The position numbers were made by a program, and so were the translations under genes. Of a stretch of 64,000 nucleotides of DNA, positions 56,801-64,000 are shown piece by piece. The stretch is from Dactylorhiza incarnata (taxonomy: Eukaryota > Streptophyta > Magnoliopsida > Asparagales > Orchidaceae), in the NCBI GenBank assembly GCA_033032865.1, contig JAWHQI010000040.1, forward strand, positions 14,029,501-14,093,500, in the 5' to 3' direction. Within the stretch, counting starts at the first letter, position 1. Every line of letters starts with the position of its first letter. Below the pieces are notes generated by a model. The model was not told where the DNA came from. It searched no databases and saw only the letters and a list, made by a program, of their open reading frames with translations.

Positions 56801-57506
56801 GAAGCTTTGCAACTTCTTCTTTGATAGGCACCGCCAGCTTAGTTGCTACCTCCCTCTTCTTCTGTTGGATTGGCTTGAACTCCGGAGAAACGTTGAGGTG
56901 ATGGCACGCGACATCTGGATCTATTCCAGGCATGTCTTCTGCCGACCAAGCGAAGATGTCCAAGTTATTCAGCAGGCAGGAGGTTAACTGGAGCTTTTCC
57001 TCTTCCGATAGCTCGGCGTTGATGATCAGCTTCTTCCCTTCCCCTTCAACAATGGGGATCTCTTGGGTCTCCTGGGCAGGTTCCAGGTAGGTCCCTTTCC
57101 GTTCCGCGCTCTCCTCAGCTTCTTCAGGGAGTTCGGACACCTCTTGGATGTCATTCTGGGCCTTGTGAAGTGGTGCCTCGGTGATCACATTAACTGTCTT
57201 CACATAACATTCGCGTGCCACCTTTGGATCGCTCCGGATCCGGTACTGACGCCCCTCAGCAGCGAATTTCAAGGCCAAATGGAAAGTAGATACCACCGCT
57301 CTGTAAGCATTCAGGATCGGCCTTCCGAAAATTGCGCAGTAGCTACTTGGGGCTTCCACCACTACGAAGTTCACCAACTTCGTTATACCCCCTAGCGATA
57401 CCAGAAGCTTCACGCACCCTTCCACTTCCTTCTTTTCTCCTGAGAAGCCATAGAGGGGGCCTTCCGTAGAGAGTAAGGCCTTTCCAGTCTTGAGGGCCTC
57501 AAACGT
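53862..57506 (-). CDS. Tat-3 pol: protease end, RT, RNase H, archaeal-type RNase H, integrase
   Basis: One open frame on the minus strand, continuing in frame from gag after a single TAA at 57,507-57,509. Counting from 57,425 as residue 1, RT covers about 219-345 with YVDD at 338-341. RNase H covers about 482-600, but its usual first Asp motif is replaced by LYLGVGP, so it looks inactive. A second, archaeal-type RNase H covers about 615-740 with Asp621 (IYVDGAS), the Glu of AEYEAL, Asp683 and Asp733. Integrase has HHCC (His834, His841, Cys872, Cys875) and the triad Asp904, Asp964, Glu1000 with 35 residues between the last two. The C-terminus ends GDDLKRFYP. The dual RNase H is the mark of the Tat clade. 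There is no separate ATG, so it would be made as part of a Gag-Pol polyprotein. Confidence 0.94.
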   Translation of the reverse strand, partial: TFEALKTGKALLSTEGPLYGFSGEKKEVEGCVKLLVSLGGITKLVNFVVVEAPSSYCAIFGRPILNAYRAVVSTFHLALKFAAEGRQYRIRSDPKVARECYVKTVNVITEAPLHKAQNDIQEVSELPEEAEESAERKGTYLEPAQETQEIPIVEGEGKKLIINAELSEEEKLQLTSCLLNNLDIFAWSAEDMPGIDPDVACHHLNVSPEFKPIQQKKREVATKLAVPIKEEVAKLLKANFISEIQYPTWMSNVVMVKKSGGKWRMCVDFTKLNKACPKDCYPLPRIDVLVDSAVGYSFMSFLDAFSGYHQIKMHKPDIPHTSFITNDGCYCYLVMPFGLKNAGATYQRMMDTVFEKQKGRNLEVYVDDLLLKSKTFLIHLEDLVETFATLRRFKLKLNPSKCVFGANKGKFLGHLLTPDGLAPNPDKVKAILDMTPPRNPKEVQQLGGRLAGLSRFISKSGDKSAPFFKTLRGGSKFEWNEECNNAFEQLKKQLTSTPLLQSPREGETLFLYLGVGPDAISSVLVREEKKKQFPIYYVSHILKDAETRYSILEKLALALVMSSRRLRPYFQAHPIQVVSDHPLRNILEKPEHSGRLAKWAIELSEFEILYTPRTAIKAQVLADFLVDTMESNPEQVVQSPLAWIIYVDGASGKNSVGAGVVLISPNGIRLEQAVRFFFSVTNNQAEYEALLAGLRLAKELGIEHVHVKTDSLVMASQVLGNYETREPMLRKYLFLAKKEIGRFKSFIIEHIPRTQNEEADELSKFGLPSGGVTSELFHPATEETEEEELMQIDQHPSWKDPYELFLTKEEYHPSIKDKNRFRRKAAYYYLIAGVLYRKTLISPSARCVSEEEIPVILQEIHSGECGSHSGAKTLEKRILRQGYFWPTMRKDAEAFAKRCVQCQKFAPLQHLPAQSLRSITAPWPFAVWGMDLMGPFPMASGQRRFILVMIDYFSKWIEAKALARTTTQIVRNFVWGEIICRHGIPLAIVTDNGPQFNNPEMISFCDQVGIDLRFASVHHPRTNGQVEAANRQIRQLLMKRVLNQKGNWADQLPSILWTLRTTPSSATGETPFKLSHGSEAVVPVEFEVVTPRVIYAKEGGESWIDENGEALMHNLDLIEELQDEATIRQEEVKRRMAKYFDKNVRVKQFVVGDLVLKKVDAAARSGNVGKLDPNWAGPFIIKEVSKNGAYRLQTSEGEDIPRTWSGDDLKRFYP

Positions 57507-59481
57507 TTAGCGAAAGATGAGATTGACCGAGCTGCCTGTATCGATCAAAATTTTGTGCACTGCGTAATTCTCAATAACCGCCTTTATCACCACCGCGTCA
57601 TCGAACGGATTTGCATTTGGGGAGAGATCTTCCTGGCCAAACGTAACAACCGTCCTTTCCGGGGCAGAAGTGGAGGTAACTGCCACTTCTTGCTTTGTAA
57701 TTCTCCCGATGCTAGATTTTCGGGAGGATTCTATCCCTGCCCCACCATGGATGCAATAGATGTTGCCGAGAGAGCCAACATCATTCACCTCTATGCATTC
57801 GGCTGCGGGATGTATATCCCCATAACCACCGGCCTCCTCTACATCAGCACACTCCCATGTTACTTCGACTGCCTCCTTCTTCTTCTCAGCTCGCGGTTCA
57901 ACCGGAGTTTCTTGCCGAATCAACCCCCGAAGCTTTCCCTCTTTCAGGAGTTTTTCTATCAACCACCGGAGGGCCCGGCAATCCTCAGTCTGATGCCCCT
58001 CTTCTTTATGATATTCACAATAAAGGTTTGGGTTCCGATTGCGAACTTCTGATTTCAAAGGAGGGGGCCTTTTAAAGTCAGGCCTCTTCTGAAGAATCTG
58101 CACGACCTCATTCATGGTGACGTTGAGTGGGGTGAACGAATCTTGTGATTCATCATATCGGATGGATGGGATAGGTGGAGATGGTTGTGCGATGTATTGT
58201 GGCAGATATACGGGCATGATTTGCGGAACTCCCATGGGTTGAGTGGGTGCGATGGCCAACGGCGGCTTCTGATCTTGAAACCGTTGATGGCCAATGAATG
58301 GTTGCTTGGGCTTAAGATTCCTTCCCCTTTGAGCCCGAGGCTCGAAATCAGGCCGAGATGAGTGATTATAACGTTGCTGATGGGTTGATGCAGAATTGAA
58401 CTGATCGTTGTCGCTGAGCAACTTGGCAACGTAACCCGGATTAGTCTTTTCCCCCCTGATGAATTTGTTTGCCAGACTAATCATTTCTTGATATGTCTTT
58501 GGTTCCCTGATTTGGGCTTCAAACTTCAGTGGCCCCTCCCTAAGGCCATGCATTAGTGCGACCCTATATAACTCCGGATCGACGTTTTGTACCTCCATTA
58601 TTTCCCTTTGGAAACGATCGACGAAACGGGCCCACGTTTCGTTTTCTTGCTGTCGTATCTCGAATAGGGCTGCCGGACCATTCTTCCTCTTCTTAGAGGT
58701 AGAGAATCGAAGCAGAAATTCTCTACGCAACTCCGCAAAACATCTGATAGATCGAGGATGCAATCCATAGAACCATTCTCTGGCCTGCCCATCAAAGGAT
58801 GTCACCAGGAGCTTGCACTTTGTTGCATCAGTGATGGTCCTCAGAGCAACAGCCGATTCAAATGCCTGGAGGTGTATTGCTGGATCGGATTCCCCACTAT
58901 ATGCCGACATACGTGGTTCTCGAAAGTTGTTTGGGGCCGGCTCTCCTCGGATTTCGTCGGTGAAGGGAGAACTCTCCTCGGCATCCTCGTACAGAGGGAA
59001 AGCAGGGTTATAAGGGATCTCGGCTGCGGTCATTGGCGGACAGGCCGCATGATAGGAGCGGGCAGGTGCTCCAGCCGGATATGATTGGAAGGCGGCGACC
59101 TCAGGCGGATAGGGAAAATGAGCGGCCTGAGAGGTCGCCCCTTGAAAGTCAAGGACCCGAGCTGGCATACATCGCGCGGCCTCTTGGTAGAGATTCGGCC
59201 GGTCCGCGGAACCTTCTTGTGGTGGTCGGGAATGAGCGACTTGCGCGAACGGATATGGAGGTGGAGGAGGTAAAACAGGAGTGGACCGCCTGGGGAGCCG
59301 CGGCCTGCTGAGGGGCTAACCGCTCGGTTAGTAGTGTTAGGGCCTGAGTGATCGCGTCCAGATGCTGATCAGTCGCCTGCCGAGCCTGGTCGGCCTCTCT
59401 CTTTGTCTGCTCCAGAGCTTCCCACAAAGAGTCTTCACTGTGGTCGGATCGGTCTCTTGGAGGGAGCTGGCGGTCTGACAT
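57507..59481 (-). pseudogene. Tat-3 gag and start of protease, frameshift and stop
   Basis: The ATG at 59,481 opens MSDRQLPPRDRSDHSED, 51 nt after the LTR. A one-base frameshift between about 59,250 and 59,300, just before a proline-rich stretch, breaks the frame compared with Tat-2. The retrotransposon Gag domain follows (CKLLVTSFDGQAREWFYGLH, then FVDRFQREI and EMISLANKFIRGEK). A zinc-finger-like CEYHKEEGHQTEDC is of the Tat type. The protease active site, LIDTGSSVN, lies near 57,530. A TAA follows at 57,507, where Tat-2 has a Pro codon, so protease and pol are cut off from gag. With identical LTRs, these lesions were present at insertion or are very recent. Confidence 0.88.
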
Positions 59482-59507
59482 TCTGAACCAAGGATTTCGC
59501 TGACAGT

Positions 59508-59532
59508 CTGCGATCTGAAGGTCGCGTGTTTC
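59508..59532 (-). promoter_or_regulatory. Presumed primer-binding region of Tat-3, not TGG-type
   Basis: After the LTR end the minus strand reads GAAACACGCGACCTTCAGAT. The same bases follow the Tat-2 LTR at 62,445. The TGG that pairs with the CCA end of a tRNA is absent, so the primer is not clear. Confidence 0.45.
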
Positions 59533-60367
59533 TGTTCGATTCAAAAGTGCGCCTCCGAAGGAAAACGAGGGTTGCGGACTATCAGTTACTATTTAGTTAG
59601 AGAATTCAGACCGCTAGCAGCGGTCGAGGCCGGACTTCGCCCGTCGCGGCAAATGCCACTCCTGCGACGGGCTTTCCTTTGATTGAAAAGAAGCGGTTAC
59701 AAATGTGAAAGAACAGAAGCCGGCCGGTCAACAGTTCGCGAGACCTGAAACTCGAGACCGGAGCTCAGACAAGCGAGCTCTTGGATTCGAGTGTGCCTGT
59801 CTTGGGAACAGTGCCGCCCCCTATTTATAGGCTTGGGGGCCTGCCCGAATGGGCAGGGATAGAATAACCTCCTGCCCGGGTACAGGAGAAACGGGCAGGC
59901 GGTGACGGGATGCACAAAGAAGAAAAAGAAAGAGGCCGCGCGATCTGACGGCCTGCCTTCCCGACCTGTCTTGCTTGCGGCTGAGGACACCGGGACCAAG
60001 TCAATAATGCAGACCGCGCGGTTTGGAGATTGAGGTCGCGGTCTGCCTTCTGGTCATGACTTAGCCGATCTTCAAGAGGTAACTTGGATAGCCTTCGATC
60101 TGGAGCCCCGGCCTGTTCTTCGGGGCTGGAACTTCGAGTTTCTATGGGACAACCCGCGCGGCCTTCTTGCTGAGACCGCGGATGAACTTCTTGCCTTGGC
60201 TCTTTGACGATCTTATCTCTTTGGGGGCGATCCGAAAATGACACCAGGCCGCCCGGCCTGGCCCTTCTTGAACTGAGAACCGCCGACCCCGGGACCCAGC
60301 GGCTTGGCCCAGGAGTCCGAGCGGTCTGATAATGGTTCAAACCGAGAAGCGGTTTTCCGGGCAAACA
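59533..60367 (-). repeat. 5' LTR of Tat-3 (835 bp)
   Basis: Identical to 46,695-47,529. The minus-strand TATAAATA lies at 59,829-59,822, which predicts transcription start near 59,797. Upstream of it lie a hairpin, CCTGCCC-GAAT-GGGCAGG (59,840-59,857), and a second pair of the same arms (59,871-59,877 with 59,893-59,899). Confidence 0.97.
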
Positions 60368-60372
60368 AAAGG
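60368..60372. repeat. Target-site duplication AAAGG, right copy (Tat-3)
   Basis: Matches 46,690-46,694 on the other side of Tat-3. Confidence 0.95.
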
Positions 60373-62396
60373 CTTTCTGGTTTTCAGGGCTTCGAAGGTT
60401 GGGCGGAAAAGGAGATTGACAGAGCTGCCTGTGTCAATCAAGATCTTGTGAACAGTATAATTCTCGATGACGGCTTTGATGACTACCGCATCGTCGAAAG
60501 GATTGGCATTGGGGGGCAGGTCATCCTGACCAATGGTGCCAATAGTGCTTTCGGGGGGAGAACTTGTAGTGGCTGCTACTTCCTGCTTCAGAACTCTCGC
60601 GATGCTGGATTTGCGAGATGACTCCGCTCCAGCCCCTCCATGGATACAATAGATGTCCCCCAAGGGGCCCACATCATTGACTTCGATGCATTCGGCGGAA
60701 GGATGGATGTCTCCATAGTAGCCGGCGTCTTTGACGTCGGCGCATTCCCAGGTTACTTGCACTGTTTCTTTCTCTTTTTTCTTCTCAGCAGTCGGCCCAG
60801 TAGTCGGCTCTTTCCAAACTAGGCCCCGGAGCTTCCCTTCTCCCAGGAGCCTCTCTATTAGCAAGCGAAGGGCCCGACAGTCTTCGGTTAGATGTCCTCC
60901 CTCTTTATGGTATTCACAGTAAAGGTTCGGATTTCGATTGCGAATATCCGACTTCAGAGGAGCAGGCCTTTTGAAATCTGGCCTTTTCTGCAAAATCTGG
61001 ACTACTTCGTCCATGGTGACATTTAAGGGAGTGAATGACTTTCGCGAGTCATCATATTGAGTGGATGGAATGACTGGAGATGGTTGCGCGGTATACTGTG
61101 GCAAGTATACCAGCATGATTTGCGGAAGAGGAACGGATGGAGCGGGAGCGATGGCCAACGACGGTTTCTGATCCTGAAACCGTTGATGGCCAATAAAGGG
61201 CTATTTGTTTTTGTAGTTTCTTCCCCTCTGGGAACGGGGTTCAAAGTGGGACTGATTTGATGGTGGATGGTGAAAGGACGGATTGGACTGCTCCTTGACG
61301 CTTACCAGCTTTGCGACATAGCCTGGATTGCTCTTTTCGCCTCTAATGAACATATTTGCCAAACTTATCATTTCCTGATAAGTCCTGGGCTCCCTTATAT
61401 TTGCTTCAAATTTTAGGGGGCCCTCCCTCAAGCCATGGATGAGGGAAACACTATACAGTTCTGGATCCACATTCTGGACTTCCATGATCTCCTTCTGGAA
61501 GCGGTCGACGAAACGGGCCCATGTTTCGTCTTCCCGCTGCTTTATATCGAAAAGGGCCGTCGGGCCACTATTCCTCTTCCTTGAGGTGGAGAATCTCAGC
61601 AAAAGCTCCCTTCGCAGCTCAGCAAAACAACTAATCGATATGGGATGCATCCCATAAAACCACTCCCTTGCTTGTCCTTCAAAGGAGGTCACAAGGAGTT
61701 TGCACTTAGTCGCATCAGTTAAGGTCCTAAGAGCGATGGCTGACTAAAAGGCTTGTAGATGAACAGTGGGATCAGTCTATCCACTAAAAGCTGGCAGACG
61801 AGGCTCTCTGAAATTATTAAGGGCTGGCTCCCCCCGGACTTCGTCCACGAAGGGAGAAGTTTCTTCAACATCTTCATATAGAGGAGCGGGATAATAAGCC
61901 GCCGGAGCTGCGGCTACTCGCGGACAAGCCGCCTGGTAAGAGGACCGGGCAGCAGCTTCTGGAGGGAAGGAGTGATGGACAGCAACTTCAGGCGGGTAGG
62001 AGAAACGGGCTGCGCCCTCTTGCGGGTAAGAAAGGCGGGCAGCATGAGAAGCCGCCCCCTGGAAATCAAGGACTCGAGCCGGCATGCTGTGCGCGGCTTC
62101 CTGTAGAAGTTTTGCCTGGCCGCAAAACCTTCTTGCTGGGGTTGGAGATTGGTGGCTTGTGGTAGCGGGTAAGGTGGAGGCGGAGGAGGAACCGGAGTTA
62201 CCGCCTGATTAACCGCGACTTGCTGTGGAACTAACCACTCGATTAATAGGGCCAAAGTCTGACTGATTGCGTCTAACCGCTGATCAGTCGCCCTCTGAGC
62301 CCGCTCGGCTTCTCTTCTGGATTGCTCCAAGGCTTCCCACAAAGATTCCTCACTGTGATCGGAGCGGACTCCAAGGGGGAACTGACGGTCTGACAT
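60373..62396 (-). pseudogene. Tat-2 gag and protease start, broken and cut by Tat-3
   Basis: The ATG at 62,396 opens MSDRQFPLGVRSDHSEE. A proline-rich stretch follows, then a one-base loss near 62,100 that shifts the frame. In-frame stops lie at 61,777, near 61,747 and at 61,201. The Gag domain (CKLLVTSFEGQAREWFYGMH-like), the CEYHKEGGHLTEDC finger and the protease site LIDTGSSVN are all visible. The frame runs into Tat-3 at 60,372, about 18 residues after the protease motif, and resumes at 46,694. Open frames that cross 60,372 into the Tat-3 LTR are chance extensions. Confidence 0.9.
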
Positions 62397-62445
62397 CGTA
62401 GCAAGGATTTCACCGACAATCCGCGATCTGAAGGTCGCGTGTTTC

Positions 62446-63221
62446 TGTTGAGTCTAAAATCGCACCTCCGAAGGAAATCGGAGGCTGCAGGATGCCGGTT
62501 ACTTTTTAGGTGGAGAAAATGAGACCGCTAGCAGCGGTCAAGGCCAGACTTCGCCCGTCACGGCGAATGTCACTCCTGTGATGGGCTTTCCTTTGATTAA
62601 GAAGAAGCGGTTACACTGGATTACAAGTGCAGGAAAGCAGAAGACGGCCGGTCAGACAGTCCGCAAGATGGGAACCTCAAGACCGCAGCTCAAACATGCG
62701 ATCTCCTGGATTCGAGTGTGCGTGCCTTGGGAACGGTGCCGCCCCTTATTTATAGGCTTGGGGGCCTGCCCGAACGGGCAGGGATAAAATAACCGCCTGC
62801 CCGGGTACAGGAGAAACGGGCAGGCGGTGATGGGATACAAAAAGGGAAAGAGAGGGAAGCCGCGCGGCTTGGTGGTTTGCGCTTCCGACCTATCTGACCA
62901 GAGTCTAAAGATGCTGCGATCAAGGTGACGATGCCATCCGAGAGGTCTCTGTCTTGAGACCGCGGCTTGCCCTTTGGACTCGAACCTTGGCTGGTCTTCA
63001 TGGCATAACCCGGGCGGTCTCCGACTTGAGACCGCGGCTTGCCTTTTGGACTTGGGCTTTGATGACCTTCAATATCTGAAGGCGATCTGAATCATGTCAG
63101 ACCGCTCGGTCTAAGCTGGTTTGTGCTGATGGACCTCATTAAACCTGAACCAGACGACTTATATCCGCAGACCGCCCGGTCTGGGAGTGGTGTTATTCGG
63201 AAGCGGTCTTCTGGGTAAACA
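62446..63221 (-). repeat. 5' LTR of Tat-2 (776 bp)
   Basis: On the minus strand it starts TGTTTACCCAG and ends GACTCAACA, and is homologous to the Tat-3 LTR but shorter and clearly diverged. The minus-strand TATAAATA lies at 62,754-62,747, with the CCTGCCC/GGGCAGG arms upstream. It is followed by the same GAAACACGCGACC leader as Tat-3. Confidence 0.9.
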
Positions 63222-64000
63222 AGATGGAATGGTTTAAAATTGTGGTCCATTGGATGTATATCTCCATGCATGTTTCGAAAAGGTGTTGTGGGTAAAAGTC
63301 AGACAACCGGATCAAAAGTTATGGCTGTTTGAAATTCAGGTGTCATTTGGAGCTAAATTTCGCATTACCGCTGCAACCCGCTATATATCGACAACTAAAT
63401 GAACTAGAATGACTAAAACTTGTGCATCAATGAATGTATGGCTCCTAGCTCATTCCAAAAAGGTGTTGTGGGGTAAAATCTTACCACCGGATCAAAAGTT
63501 ATTGCTGTTTAATGGTTGAGGGTCATTTGGAGATAAATCTCTCACTTTCACTACAACCCGCATAAAAAAATCTTTCATTTTGAAATTTTTGTGTCATTTG
63601 GAGCAAAATCTCGCAGTACCAGTACAACCCACTGTATTTCGACCTCTAAACTAGCTTGAATGGGTTAAAATTTTCTCAATTGGATTTAGGGCTCCGATCT
63701 CATTCTGAAAAGGTATTGTGGGCAAAAAACGAACAACCGGATTAAAAGTTATGGATGTTTGAAGTTTAGGTCTCATTTCGAGCTAAATGCCTTATGACAA
63801 ACCCATTGTACATTGACCACTGAGCGAATTGGGATGGTTAAAATTGGTTCTCCATTAGATGAAGCACTCCAAGCTTATTCCAAAAAGGTGTTGTGCGCAA
63901 AAATCGGACAACCAGATCAAAAGTTATGGTTGTTACAGTTTATGTGTCAATTGAAGCTAAATCACTCATTACCACTGCAACCCGTTGTATATTGACCACT
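63222..64000. repeat. Tandem repeat of about 178 bp, continuing past the window
   Basis: AGGTGTTGTG or AGGTATTGTG with CCGGATCAAAAGTTATGG-like sequence recurs at 63,281, 63,461, 63,711 and 63,886. Spacings are 180, 250 and 175 bp; the long interval contains an extra partial copy of about 70 bp (63,560-63,630). No gene. This is the sequence into which Tat-2 inserted. Confidence 0.85.

Larger units (their letters stand above)
46695..60367 (-). mobile_element. Tat-3: full-length, very young Tat element (13,673 bp)
   Basis: Two 835-bp LTRs with no difference seen by eye, flanked by AAAGG, enclose gag, pol, hairpin array, and antisense Y and X. The pol-coding strand is minus. Despite identical LTRs the coding part has a frameshift in gag, a stop in protease and a frameshift in X. 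The dual RNase H and antisense genes place it in the Tat clade (Tat, Retand, Grande, Ogre relatives). Confidence 0.96.
36750..63221 (-). mobile_element. Tat-2: older Tat element, interrupted by Tat-3, 3' LTR lost
   Basis: It consists of a 5' LTR (62,446-63,221), gag and the start of protease (62,396-60,373), the rest of pol (46,694-43,098), a hairpin array, and antisense genes Y and X (41,056-36,856). Tat-3 occupies 46,695-60,367. Removing Tat-3 and one AAAGG copy restores frame continuity between 60,373 and 46,694. At 36,750 the sequence stops against Tat-1, so the 3' LTR of Tat-2 is missing. At least five stops and three frameshifts disable gag-pol. Confidence 0.88.

Overview
This window is plant nuclear heterochromatin. 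I see no host gene, rRNA or tRNA. Nearly all 64 kb is LTR retrotransposons of plant lineages, stacked by nested insertion, with tandem repeats between them. Dual RNase H Tat-type polymerases, a Sirevirus-like Copia element, and LTRs carrying an Athila-type primer-binding site all point to an angiosperm with a repeat-rich genome. I cannot name the species.

Layout. (1) 1-8,319: a decayed Copia element on the plus strand, 5' LTR cut by the window edge, with two Gag zinc knuckles and a series of GGGGGAG tracts that suggest the Sirevirus lineage. It sits in the remnant LTR of a second Copia-like element (8,320-9,881). (2) 9,882-24,688: AT-rich, non-coding sequence made of three related long units in direct orientation (starting near 9,882, 14,618 and 20,661), with internal tandem repeats of 42 bp, 155 bp and about 310-500 bp. 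(3) 24,689-29,831: two 2.4-kb LTRs of one Athila-like family in opposite orientation, separated by 241 bp holding a primer-binding site and the first codons of gag. This is one element inserted into another and gives a 5-kb inverted repeat. (4) 29,832-63,221: three members of one Tat-lineage Ty3/gypsy family. Tat-1 (plus, left part lost) lies in the 3' part of Tat-2 (minus). Tat-3 (minus, 13,673 bp, LTRs identical over 835 bp, target duplication AAAGG) lies in the protease region of Tat-2. (5) 63,222-64,000: a tandem repeat of about 178 bp, the apparent target of Tat-2.

How the Tat family is built. From the 5' LTR each element reads gag, protease, RT, RNase H, a second archaeal-type RNase H, then integrase. 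Past pol the opposite strand carries two antisense genes, called here Y and X. Y has two short introns at conserved positions and a region like the 'putative gypsy type transposon' domain. X is lysine-rich with a long coiled coil and probably one intron. Y and pol are convergent. Between their 3' ends lie a palindrome-bearing minisatellite and an array of four 76-nt hairpins. The hairpin stems covary between copies while the apical loop is nearly constant, and wobble pairs favour the pol-sense RNA. This antisense gene pair plus hairpin array, seen in all three copies, is the strongest candidate here for something little described.
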